Shown here piece after piece: positions 1 through 8,783 of a stretch of DNA of 64,000 bases. The notes below the pieces were generated by a model. It was not told where the DNA came from and ran no database searches. It was given only the letters and a program-made list of their open reading frames with translations. The stretch comes from Caulobacter sp. NIBR2454 (lineage in GTDB: Bacteria; Pseudomonadota; Alphaproteobacteria; Caulobacterales; Caulobacteraceae). The translations under genes were made by a program, and so were the position numbers. The first letter of the stretch is position 1. Every line of letters begins with the position of its first letter. The DNA lies in the NCBI RefSeq assembly GCF_027474405.1, contig NZ_CP114871.1:2365001-2429000 (forward strand), read 5' to 3'.

Positions 1-1540
1 CAACGGCGCCGTCGCCACCCTGCGCCAGATCATCGGCATCGCGCCCGACGCCGATTGGGCGCACGACGATCTGGTCACCATCCTGCTCAAGCACGGCCGG
101 ATGGAGGAAGGCGAGGCCGCCGTCCGCGACGCCCTGCGGGCCGATCCCGACAACCCCGACGCCCACAATCTGTTCGCCGCCTTGCTGGTCGCCCGCAACG
201 ACCTGCCCGCCGCCGAACATCACACCCGCCGCGCGCTGCAGATCGCCGGGCCTCATCCCGGCGTCCTGGCCAATCTCGCCCTGAACCTGCTGCAGCAGGG
301 GCGCGTGGACGAGGCCGACCCCCTCTTCCGCCAGGCCGACGAACTGGAGCCCGAGAACGTCGCCACCCTGGCCAACTGGTCGCGCGTTCATGAGGTTCGC
401 GGCGAACTGGACAAGGCCCAGGCCCTGCTCAACCGCGCCGCCGTCGCCGCCCAGCGTACGGGCGAGGACGTCAGCCTGCGCCGCGCCGTCTATCTCGCTC
501 GCCAGAACAAGCCCGAGGAGGCCCTGAACCTCCTCAACGCGGCGCCCAAGCCCCTCTCCGGCGGCGCTCAGCTGGAACGCGCCCGCATGCTCGACCGCCT
601 GGGCCGAACGCGCGAGGCGTGGCCCGCCCTGGTCGAAGCCAAGGCGACCCTGGCGGGTGAAATCAAGGCGACCTACGATCACGCCGCCGTGGCCAGCGAG
701 TTCGCCGCCCTGAGGGCCTTCTTCACCCGCGCCAACCTCACCCGCCTGCCAAAATCGACAAAGCGGACAGACCAGCCGCAGCCGATCTTCATCCTCGGCT
801 TCCCGCGCTCGGGCACCACGATGATCGAGCAGATGTTGACCAGCCACCCCAAGGTGACCGCCGGCGGCGAACTGCCCTTCGTGGGCGAGATGCCTGACCT
901 GATCGAGCGCCTGCTGCCTGGACACAGCGCCTTCCCGGGCCGGCTGGCCGAGGCGCTCACCGCCGACAACGCACATATCGCCGACATGCTGCGCGACTTC
1001 TATTTCGCCCGCGCCGCCCGATACGGCGTGATCGCCAAAGGCGCGGCCTTCTTCACCGACAAGATGCCGCTCAATGACGTCTATCTGCCGTTGATCCGCA
1101 TGGCCTTTCCGCAGGCGCCGGTGATCCGCATGGTCCGCCACCCGCTGGACGTGACCGTGTCGATGATGGCCAACAACCTGACCCATGGCTTCAACTGCGG
1201 CTATCGCGTCGACACCATCGCCGCCCATTTCGAGGCGATGACCGACCTGACCGCCCACTACGGCCGCGAACTGGACGACATGGGGATCACCCTGCGCTAC
1301 GAGGACTTCGTCTCCCGGCAGGAGGATCAGACCCGCCGCCTGCTCGACTATGTCGGCCTGCCCTACGATCCGGCCTGTATGGCCTTCCACAAGAGCCGAC
1401 GCTTCGCCCCCACGCCCAGCTACGCCCAGGTCACCGAACCGCTCAACGACCGCTCTATCGGCCGCTGGAAAGCCTACTTCGCCGAGCTCGCTCCGGTCGG
1501 CCAAAGGCTGGCGCCGGTGATCGGGGCGCTCGGATACTAG
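1..1540 (+). CDS. TPR-sulfotransferase, 5' end outside window
   Basis: The reading frame is open from base 2 to the TAG at 1538-1540, so the start lies to the left of the window. About 512 residues are visible. The first 200 or so are alanine/leucine-rich TPR-type helical repeats. The second half is a sulfotransferase domain: FPRSGTT, encoded near 799-819, is the 5'-phosphosulfate loop that binds PAPS, and the RMVRHPLDVTVSMM segment near 1129-1170 fits the 3'-phosphate binding motif. Proteins of this architecture are common in Caulobacterales and are thought to transfer sulfate to carbohydrate or peptide acceptors. The acceptor here is unknown. It is followed after a 109-bp gap by ilvD on the same strand, with no sign of functional linkage. 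Confidence 0.85.
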   Translation, partial: NGAVATLRQIIGIAPDADWAHDDLVTILLKHGRMEEGEAAVRDALRADPDNPDAHNLFAALLVARNDLPAAEHHTRRALQIAGPHPGVLANLALNLLQQGRVDEADPLFRQADELEPENVATLANWSRVHEVRGELDKAQALLNRAAVAAQRTGEDVSLRRAVYLARQNKPEEALNLLNAAPKPLSGGAQLERARMLDRLGRTREAWPALVEAKATLAGEIKATYDHAAVASEFAALRAFFTRANLTRLPKSTKRTDQPQPIFILGFPRSGTTMIEQMLTSHPKVTAGGELPFVGEMPDLIERLLPGHSAFPGRLAEALTADNAHIADMLRDFYFARAARYGVIAKGAAFFTDKMPLNDVYLPLIRMAFPQAPVIRMVRHPLDVTVSMMANNLTHGFNCGYRVDTIAAHFEAMTDLTAHYGRELDDMGITLRYEDFVSRQEDQTRRLLDYVGLPYDPACMAFHKSRRFAPTPSYAQVTEPLNDRSIGRWKAYFAELAPVGQRLAPVIGALGY

Positions 1541-1649
1541 ACCCATGCGCCGCCGCCTTCGGCTAGTATGACGCGCCCGGTCTCCATGGCCGGCGAGTAG
1601 ACGCGCGCTTCCCGCCGCACTATGTCGGCGGCTCCACGAGGGTTTCCCC

Positions 1650-3491
1650 ATGCCGGCTTATCGCTCACGCACCTCCACCCACGGTCGCAACATGGCTGGC
1701 GCGCGCGGCCTTTGGCGCGCCACGGGGATGAAGGACAGCGATTTCGGCAAGCCGATCATCGCGGTGGTCAACTCCTTCACCCAGTTCGTGCCCGGCCACG
1801 TCCACCTCAAGGACCTGGGCCAGCTGGTGGCGCGCGAGATCGAACGCGCGGGCGGGGTCGCCAAGGAGTTCAACACCATCGCGGTCGATGACGGCATCGC
1901 CATGGGCCACGACGGCATGCTCTACAGCCTGCCCTCGCGCGAACTGATCGCCGACAGCGTCGAGTACATGGTCAACGCCCACTGCGCCGACGCCATGGTC
2001 TGCATCTCCAATTGCGACAAGATCACCCCCGGCATGCTGATGGCGTCGATGCGCCTCAACATTCCCGTGGTCTTCGTCTCCGGCGGCCCCATGGAGGCCG
2101 GCAAGGTCATCCTGAAAGGCAAGGAAGTGGCGCTGGACCTGGTGGACGCCATGGTCGCCGCCGCCGACGACAAGGTGTCGGACGCGGACGTCGCCGCCAT
2201 CGAACGCTCAGCCTGCCCCACCTGCGGCTCCTGCTCGGGCATGTTCACCGCCAATTCCATGAACTGCCTAACCGAGGCCCTGGGCCTGTCCTTGCCCGGC
2301 AACGGCTCGGTCCTGGCCACCCACGCCGACCGCGAGCGCCTGTTCCTGGAAGCCGGCCGCCTGATCGTGGACCTGGCCCACCGCTACTATACCCAGGACG
2401 ACGACAGCATCCTGCCGCGTAACGTGGCCAACTTCGCGGCCTTCGAGAACGCGATGCGGCTCGACATCGCCATGGGCGGCTCGTCCAACACCGTGCTGCA
2501 CCTGCTGGCCGCCGCCCATGAGGGCGATGTGCCTTTCACCATGGCCGACATCGACCGCCTGTCGCGCGAGACGCCCTGCCTGTGCAAGGTCGCCCCCGCC
2601 AAGTCCGACGTTCACATGGAGGACGTCCATCGCGCCGGCGGCGTCATGGCCATCCTGGGCCAGTTGGACCGCGCCGGCCTGATCCACACCGACTGCCCCA
2701 CCGTCCACAGTCCGACCATGGGCGACGCCCTGAACCGCTGGGACATTTCCCGAACCAATTCCGAGAGCGTGCGCGAGTTCTTCCGCGCCGCGCCCGGCGG
2801 CGTGCCGACCCAGACCGCCTTCAGCCAGGCGCGTCGTTGGGACGACCTGGACCTGGACCGCGTCGATGGCGTCATCCGCGGGCCCGAGACCCCCTTCTCT
2901 CAGGACGGCGGCCTGGCCGTGCTGACCGGCAACCTGGCGCTGGATGGCTGCATCGTGAAGACGGCGGGCGTCGACGACAGCATCCTGAAGTTCACCGGCC
3001 CGGCCAAGGTCTATGAAAGCCAGGACGACGCCGTCAGCGCCATCCTGACCGGCAAGGTCGTGGCCGGCGACGTGGTGGTCATCCGCTACGAAGGCCCGCG
3101 CGGCGGACCAGGCATGCAGGAAATGCTCTATCCGACCAGCTACCTGAAATCGAAGGGCCTGGGCAAAGCCTGCGCCCTGATCACCGATGGCCGCTTCTCC
3201 GGCGGCACCTCGGGCCTCAGCATCGGCCACGTCTCTCCGGAGGCGGAGGAAGGCGGACTCATCGGCCTGGTGCAGGACGGCGACCGGATCGAGATCGACA
3301 TCCCCAACCGTACCATCCAGCTGGCCGTGCCGGACGCCGAGCTTCAGCGCCGTCGCGCCGAGATGCTGGCCAGGGGCGCCGACGCCTGGAAGCCGGTCAA
3401 GCCGCGCCCACGCAAGGTGACCACCGCCCTGCGCGCCTACGCCGCCTTCGCCACCAGCGCCGCCAAGGGCGCCGTGCGGTTCGTTCCCTGA
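1650..3491 (+). CDS. ilvD: Dihydroxy-acid dehydratase
   Basis: This enzyme dehydrates 2,3-dihydroxy-isovalerate and 2,3-dihydroxy-3-methylvalerate to the 2-keto acids, the third common step of valine and isoleucine synthesis in the cytosol. The 613-residue length matches the long (E. coli-type) IlvD/Edd family. Diagnostic segments are the [10 protein letters not shown] motif and the cysteine cluster [18 protein letters not shown], which supply Fe-S ligands, and the C-terminal [22 protein letters not shown] motif region. A GAGGG ribosome-binding site lies 8 bases before the ATG at 1650. The gene ends 4 bases before the convergent nagX-like gene. No other ilv genes are nearby. Confidence 0.97.
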   Translation: MPAYRSRTSTHGRNMAGARGLWRATGMKDSDFGKPIIAVVNSFTQFVPGHVHLKDLGQLVAREIERAGGVAKEFNTIAVDDGIAMGHDGMLYSLPSRELIADSVEYMVNAHCADAMVCISNCDKITPGMLMASMRLNIPVVFVSGGPMEAGKVILKGKEVALDLVDAMVAAADDKVSDADVAAIERSACPTCGSCSGMFTANSMNCLTEALGLSLPGNGSVLATHADRERLFLEAGRLIVDLAHRYYTQDDDSILPRNVANFAAFENAMRLDIAMGGSSNTVLHLLAAAHEGDVPFTMADIDRLSRETPCLCKVAPAKSDVHMEDVHRAGGVMAILGQLDRAGLIHTDCPTVHSPTMGDALNRWDISRTNSESVREFFRAAPGGVPTQTAFSQARRWDDLDLDRVDGVIRGPETPFSQDGGLAVLTGNLALDGCIVKTAGVDDSILKFTGPAKVYESQDDAVSAILTGKVVAGDVVVIRYEGPRGGPGMQEMLYPTSYLKSKGLGKACALITDGRFSGGTSGLSIGHVSPEAEEGGLIGLVQDGDRIEIDIPNRTIQLAVPDAELQRRRAEMLARGADAWKPVKPRPRKVTTALRAYAAFATSAAKGAVRFVP

Positions 3492-3495
3492 CGCG

Positions 3496-4566
3496 TCAGA
3501 TCTTGATGATCCAGCGCTTGCGCTGGAGCCACGCCATGGCCGCCCAGTTCAGGGCCATGAAGATCGCCACCGGAACCAGCGCCGCCGCCGGGCCGCCGAC
3601 CAGCGGCTCAGCCCAGCCATAGGGCAGCTTCATCACGTCCCAGGCCAGAATCGCCGAGGTGACGTAATGCAGCACATAGGCGGCGATGGCGTTCATCCCG
3701 AAGGCGGTGGCGACGTTCCAGCCCCGCCCGATCTCGCGCCCGTCCAGCCGCACATGCAGCGCCGCCAGCACCAGCAGGGTCAGGCCGCTGGACAGCAGAA
3801 CATAGCTGCTGGACCAGATGTCCTTGATCACCGGGAAGGCGAACCCCCAGGCCAGGCCCAGCAGCGTCATCGCCGCGCCCGCCAGGGCCAACACGCCTGT
3901 CCGTTCCGGCCGCTTCAGCAGCCACTCGCCCACGAGGCAGCCGATCAGCCCCTGGGCGATGGCCGGCAAGGTGCTGAGAATGCCCTCCGGATCATAGCCC
4001 GCCGCCCCTTTGACGAAGGCGTGCTGGCCCAGCACCGCCCGGTCGAACCAGACCGCGAAGTTGTAGCCCCGCGCCCACAGGTCCGTCGCCGTCCCGTCCG
4101 GCGACCCGATCAGGCACAGCGGCCAATAGAGAACCAGGATCGCGCCCGCGATGATCGCCCGCGTCCGCCAACCCGTCGCCATGAACAGCAGCGCCACGGC
4201 CGCATAGACCAGCCCGATCCGCTGCAGCACCCCGAACGGCCGGAACTGATAGGTCTCCAGGTCCGCCAGCCAGTACATGTTGCTCAGCAGCAGCCCGACC
4301 AGGATCAACCGCCCCGCCCGCGCCAGGATCGCGGGCGCGCTCGCCGGCCGCCCCTGCGCCGCCATGGGGATCGAGACCCCGACCATGAACAGGAAGGCCG
4401 GGAACACCGCATCGGCCAGTGTGAACCCCGCCCATTCCGCGTGCATCAGCGCCGGATAGGCCTCAAATCCGTTCACGTAATGCACGTAAGCCGCTGAATT
4501 GACGAGGATCATGCCGATCACCGTCAGGCCGCGCAGAACGTCCAGCGAGACCAGCCGACCCTGCAC
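3496..4566 (-). CDS. nagX: NagX-like membrane acyltransferase
   Basis: A 356-residue polytopic membrane protein with about ten hydrophobic segments. Its N-terminus (SLDVLRGLTVIGMILVNSA) and the later FPAFLFMVGVSI segment are typical of the DUF5009/heparan-alpha-glucosaminide N-acetyltransferase-like family, which includes NagX of GlcNAc-utilisation loci. The proposed role is inner-membrane transacetylation or handling of amino sugars, but the reaction of bacterial NagX is not firmly known. It starts with GTG only 3 bases after the stop of the PTS permease gene, so it is the last gene of the leftward nag operon. It is convergent with ilvD. Confidence 0.82.
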   Translation of the reverse strand: MQGRLVSLDVLRGLTVIGMILVNSAAYVHYVNGFEAYPALMHAEWAGFTLADAVFPAFLFMVGVSIPMAAQGRPASAPAILARAGRLILVGLLLSNMYWLADLETYQFRPFGVLQRIGLVYAAVALLFMATGWRTRAIIAGAILVLYWPLCLIGSPDGTATDLWARGYNFAVWFDRAVLGQHAFVKGAAGYDPEGILSTLPAIAQGLIGCLVGEWLLKRPERTGVLALAGAAMTLLGLAWGFAFPVIKDIWSSSYVLLSSGLTLLVLAALHVRLDGREIGRGWNVATAFGMNAIAAYVLHYVTSAILAWDVMKLPYGWAEPLVGGPAAALVPVAIFMALNWAAMAWLQRKRWIIKI

Positions 4567-4569
4567 GCC

Positions 4570-6270
4570 TCAGGCCTTCTTCAGCGCCGCGGCCACCGCC
4601 TCGGCCTTGGGTCCTATCACCACGTGCAGCGCGCCGGCGGGGCGGGCGAAGCCGCGGGCGCCCAGCCTGCGAAGCGCCGCCTCGTCCACCCTGCCCTCAT
4701 CGGCGACCTGCAGCCGTAGCCGGCTGGAGCAGACCGACAGCTCGCGAATGTTTTCAACCCCGCCCAAGGCCTTCAGCCACGGCGCCCCGTCGATGGCGAT
4801 CACCGGCTTGGCGGCGACCTCGACCGCCGCCGGCGCCGCCTTGGCCTGTCCGCCGCCCGCCGCGCGGATCTCGCCCGCCACCTGATCGGCGATGGGCCCC
4901 AGCACCACCTGCAGCGCCTTGTCCGAAGGCCGCACGATCCCGCGCGCGCCCAAGCCCTTCAGCCGCGCCTCGTCCACCACCTTCTGGCTGTTGACGATCA
5001 GGCGCAGGCGCGTGGTGCAGGCGTCCACTGAGACGAGGTTGTCCGCCCCGCCCAGCGCCGCCAGGAAGTCCGTCCCTCGACCGCCCGCCGTCGCCGCGCC
5101 CGCTTGCGCCGCGATCTCACTGTCAGCCTCACGGCCCGGCGTCTTCAGATCGAACTTCGCGATCGCCCAGCGGAAAGCGAAGTAATAGACCGCCGCATAG
5201 GCCGCCCCCACGGGCAGCAGCATCAGCGGTTTGGTCGCCTTGCCGAAGTTCAGCACGTAGTCGAACAACCCGGCCGAGAAGCCAAAGCCCAGCTTCACCC
5301 CCAGCACGTCCATCAGCACCATGCCCGCCCCGGTCAGCACCGCGTGGATCGCGTACAGCGCCGGCGCCAGGAACATGAAGCTGAACTCGATCGGCTCGGT
5401 GACCCCGGTCAGGAAGGCGGTCAGGGCCATGGAGAACAGCATGCCGCCCACCGCCTTGCGCCGCTCCGGCCGCGCCGCGTGGTACATGGCCAGGCACGCC
5501 GCCGGCAGGCCGAACATCATCACCGGGAAGAAGCCCGACTGGAACGCACCCGCCGTCGGGTCCCCCGCGAAGAACCGCTTGATGTCCCCCGTCGCGCCGT
5601 TGAAGTCGCCGACGATGAACCAGGCGATGTTGTTGAGGATGTGGTGCAGGCCGGTAACGATCAGCAGCCGGTTCAGCAGGCCATAGACGAACAGCCCGAT
5701 CTCGCCCGAACCCACGATGGCCCGGCTGATCGCGTCCACCCCGCCGTTCACCGCGTCGTAGCCGACGCCGATCAGCAGCGCCAAGCCGAGGCCAGCGAAG
5801 CCGGTGATGATCGGCACGAACCGCCGACCGCCAAAAAACGCCAGGTATTCCGGCAGCTTGATGTCGCTGAACCGGTTGTAGAACAGTCCGCCCATCACCC
5901 CGCTCAGGATGCCGATGGGCGTCGCCAGCTTGGCGATGGCTTTGGCCTTGAACGCCGCGATCGCCAGGTCGCCGGTCACCTCCGGCGGCACGTGCAGCAG
6001 CACCTTGGCCCCCTCGGTGGCGATCAGGAAGCCGACCACCCCGGCCAGCCCCGCCGCGCCGTTGTTCTCCCTGGCCAGCCCCACCGCAACGCCGATGGCG
6101 AACAGCAAGCCCAGATTGGCGAAGATCGCATCCCCCGCCGCCGCCACGAAAGCGATGTTCAGCAGGTCCGGTTGGCCCAGCCGCAGCAGCAGCCCCGCGA
6201 TCGGCAGGACCGCGATGGGCAGCATCAGGGCGCGGCCCAGGGGCTGCAGGATTTCGAGCGGCGACTTCAT
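4570..6270 (-). CDS. nagE: GlcNAc PTS permease EIIC-EIIB-EIIB
   Basis: The membrane and phosphoryl-transfer components of a glucose/GlcNAc-family phosphotransferase system, importing GlcNAc as GlcNAc-6-phosphate. The start is set at the ATG at 6270 because that codon overlaps the upstream stop (ATGA) and is followed by MKSPLEILQPLGRALMLPIA, the usual EIIC N-terminus; an upstream in-frame start would lie inside the EI gene. The protein has 566 residues. EIIC occupies roughly 1-370 with about ten membrane segments. Two EIIB domains follow, with phospho-cysteines at about 418 (CTTRLR) and 514 (CSSRLR). The duplicated EIIB is unusual. EIIA is supplied by the adjacent fusion gene. Confidence 0.93.
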   Translation of the reverse strand: MKSPLEILQPLGRALMLPIAVLPIAGLLLRLGQPDLLNIAFVAAAGDAIFANLGLLFAIGVAVGLARENNGAAGLAGVVGFLIATEGAKVLLHVPPEVTGDLAIAAFKAKAIAKLATPIGILSGVMGGLFYNRFSDIKLPEYLAFFGGRRFVPIITGFAGLGLALLIGVGYDAVNGGVDAISRAIVGSGEIGLFVYGLLNRLLIVTGLHHILNNIAWFIVGDFNGATGDIKRFFAGDPTAGAFQSGFFPVMMFGLPAACLAMYHAARPERRKAVGGMLFSMALTAFLTGVTEPIEFSFMFLAPALYAIHAVLTGAGMVLMDVLGVKLGFGFSAGLFDYVLNFGKATKPLMLLPVGAAYAAVYYFAFRWAIAKFDLKTPGREADSEIAAQAGAATAGGRGTDFLAALGGADNLVSVDACTTRLRLIVNSQKVVDEARLKGLGARGIVRPSDKALQVVLGPIADQVAGEIRAAGGGQAKAAPAAVEVAAKPVIAIDGAPWLKALGGVENIRELSVCSSRLRLQVADEGRVDEAALRRLGARGFARPAGALHVVIGPKAEAVAAALKKA

Positions 6271-8780
6271 GCGGCTATTCCCGGAACGAAGCGTGTGGCG
6301 AGGCCGCGCACGTCCTCGGCCGAGGTCTGCTTCAGCGCCTCGGCCGCCAGCGCGCGGCAACGGTCTGGATCAAGGGTGCGGATCAGGGCCTTCAGCTCCG
6401 GTACGACCGCCGCCGTGGCCGACAGCTCGCTGACGCCAAGCCCGATCAGGATCGGCGCGGCGGCGAGATCGGAAGCGAGCCCCCCACACACCCCGACCCA
6501 ACGATCATGCAGCTTCGCCCCCGCCGTCGTCTGGGCGATCAGGCGCAGCACCGCCGGGTCAAGCGCGTCGATCCGCGCCGCCAGCTCCGGATTGCCCCGG
6601 TCCATGGCCAGCACGTACTGCGTCAGGTCATTGGTGCCGATGGACAGGAAGTCCGCCTCCGCCGCCAGGGCGTCGGCCATCACCGCCGCCGCCGGGGTCT
6701 CCACCATCACCCCCAGCTCGACTTTCTGCGTCACGCCCAGTTCGCGCTTGGCCTCGTCCAGCAGGGCGCGGACGGCCCGCAGCTCGTCCACCCCGCTGAT
6801 CATCGGCAGCATGATCTTGCACTGGCCCAGCGGCTGAACCGACAGGATCGCCCGAAGTTGGGTCTTCAGGATCGCCGGCCGCCAAAGCCCGATGCGCACA
6901 CCGCGCAGGCCCAGAGCCGGGTTCTCCTCCGCCGGCATCGGCAGGTAAGGCGCCGGCTTGTCGGCCCCGATGTCCAGGGTGCGGATCACCAGCGGCCGTC
7001 CCTCCATCGCCGTCGCGATGGCCTGGTACTGACGCGCCTGCTCGGCCTCATCCGGCGGCGTGTCGCGCTCCAGGAACAGGAACTCGGTGCGTAGCAGGCC
7101 GCTGCCTTCCGCTCCCGCCGCTACGGCGTTCTGCGCGTCCTTCAGGCTGCCCACATTGGCGAACACCTCGATCCGCGTGCTGTCGCTCATGCGACAGGCT
7201 TCCCTGGCCGCCGCCTGCGCCGCGGCGCGTCGCTGCTGGCGCGTCGCCAGGGTCATCTGCGCCGCCTCCAGCGCGCGTGTATCCGGCGCGATGCGCAGCA
7301 AACCGGCGTCCGCGTCCAAGATCAGGGCCGTGCCCTTGGTCACCGACAGCACGCCTTCCCCCGCCGCCACGATGGCCGGCAGGCCCATGGCCGCCGCCAG
7401 GATCGCCACGTGCGAGGTCGGCCCGCCCCGCGCGGTGCAGAAACCCGCCGCCTGACCCGGCTTCAACGCCATCAGTTGCGAGGGCAGCATCTCGTCGGCC
7501 AGCAGGATCGCGTCCGGCGGCAGGTCGAGCGCGCCCTCCGGGTCCTCCCCCGCCAGGGTCAGCAGCACCTGCCGCTCCAGGTCCAGCAGGTCGTCGACCC
7601 GCTCGGCCATCCGCCGGTCGCCCAGGCTTTTCAGCACGTCCACATAACCGCCGACGGCCTTGCGCCAGGCGAAACCGGCGCTCTTGTTCTCGTCGGTCAG
7701 CCGCCGCGCGGCGGCCACCAGCTCCGGATCGTCCAGGAACGCCGCATGCGCCGCCAGGATCGCCCGCCGCGCCGCGTCGCCGCTCTGGGCGGACTCCTCG
7801 ATGCGCGCGCGGACAGACGCCAGAGCCGCCGACAGGGCGTCGCCCTCGAACTCCGCCCCCTGCCCCTGCTCCTCGACCACGATCTCGCGCGACGCCAACG
7901 GAATGGCCCGGCCGATGGCCAGACCGGGCGAAGCGGTCACCCCGCGCAACGCTCCATCCACCGGTGCGGACGCTCTGACCATCGGCGCCGCCACGGGTTC
8001 AGACCCCGGCGCCGCGGCGGCCTCGCCCATGCCGCTCTCGATCAGGGCCGCCACCGCGAACACCGCATCCTCGGCGTCCGGCCCCTCGGCGCTGACGATG
8101 ATCTGGTCCCCATGACGGATGGCTAGGGACATCAGGCCCACCGGACTGCGCGCGCTGGCGCGGCGGTTCAGGGCGGCGATGAACACCTGGGCCTCAAAGC
8201 CTTTGGCCTCAGTGGCGATGCGGGCGGCAGGACGCGCGTGCAGGCCATGGGCCAGCGGCACGGTCAGGCCTCGGCTGGCCACCGGACCGCCCACGACGGT
8301 TTCACCGCTGGCCGCCCCCGCGCCCGCGCGCAGGACCATCAGCGGCTCGCCAACCTCGACCTCGCGGTTCAGTTGCCGGGTGGAGATGACGAACGCCTCG
8401 CCATTGGTCACCACCACCGGCGTAATCAAGCTTTTGGCCCGCTGCGCCAGCAGGTCCAGGTCGAAGGTCACCAGCGGCTGGGACGCCTTCACCGACTGTC
8501 CCTCGGTCACGTGGACCGTGAAGCCCTCGCCCTCCAGCGCCACGGTCTCCAGGCCCAGGTGCATCAGCACCTCGACCCCATCCTTCGAGCGGATGGTGAC
8601 CGCATGGCGGGCGCGATGGATGTTGACCACCGTCCCGTCACACGGGGCATGCAGCACCCCATCCGTGGGATCGATGGCCACCCCGTCGCCCATCATCCGG
8701 TCGGCGAAGACGGCGTCAGGGGTTTCGTCCAGCGGCGCGATCCAACCCTTGAGGGGCGCGAGAAGGACGAGGTCGGCCAT
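6267..8780 (-). CDS. nagF: PTS EIIA-HPr-EI fusion phosphotransferase
   Basis: An 837-residue cytosolic protein carrying the whole soluble phosphorelay from PEP to the GlcNAc permease. Residues 1-150 form an EIIA-Glc-like domain with active His74 in MHLGL. Residues of about 168-250 form HPr with active His181 in HGLHARPA. From about 275 to the end is Enzyme I, with the phospho-histidine loop GGPTSHVAIL, the PEP-binding TIM barrel and the GVCGG segment near the C-terminus. The order is that of FruB/NagF-type multiphosphoryl proteins. The stop overlaps the permease start by 4 bases (ATGA), indicating translational coupling. The start lies 3 bases after the hexosaminidase stop. Confidence 0.94.
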   Translation of the reverse strand: MADLVLLAPLKGWIAPLDETPDAVFADRMMGDGVAIDPTDGVLHAPCDGTVVNIHRARHAVTIRSKDGVEVLMHLGLETVALEGEGFTVHVTEGQSVKASQPLVTFDLDLLAQRAKSLITPVVVTNGEAFVISTRQLNREVEVGEPLMVLRAGAGAASGETVVGGPVASRGLTVPLAHGLHARPAARIATEAKGFEAQVFIAALNRRASARSPVGLMSLAIRHGDQIIVSAEGPDAEDAVFAVAALIESGMGEAAAAPGSEPVAAPMVRASAPVDGALRGVTASPGLAIGRAIPLASREIVVEEQGQGAEFEGDALSAALASVRARIEESAQSGDAARRAILAAHAAFLDDPELVAAARRLTDENKSAGFAWRKAVGGYVDVLKSLGDRRMAERVDDLLDLERQVLLTLAGEDPEGALDLPPDAILLADEMLPSQLMALKPGQAAGFCTARGGPTSHVAILAAAMGLPAIVAAGEGVLSVTKGTALILDADAGLLRIAPDTRALEAAQMTLATRQQRRAAAQAAAREACRMSDSTRIEVFANVGSLKDAQNAVAAGAEGSGLLRTEFLFLERDTPPDEAEQARQYQAIATAMEGRPLVIRTLDIGADKPAPYLPMPAEENPALGLRGVRIGLWRPAILKTQLRAILSVQPLGQCKIMLPMISGVDELRAVRALLDEAKRELGVTQKVELGVMVETPAAAVMADALAAEADFLSIGTNDLTQYVLAMDRGNPELAARIDALDPAVLRLIAQTTAGAKLHDRWVGVCGGLASDLAAAPILIGLGVSELSATAAVVPELKALIRTLDPDRCRALAAEALKQTSAEDVRGLATRFVPGIAA

Positions 8781-8783
8781 AAG

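Noticed and set aside
5104-6837. 577-codon open frame on the plus strand opposite nagE/nagF
   Set aside because: Low-complexity Arg/Gln/His-rich translation, antisense to two well-supported genes; a by-product of high GC content.
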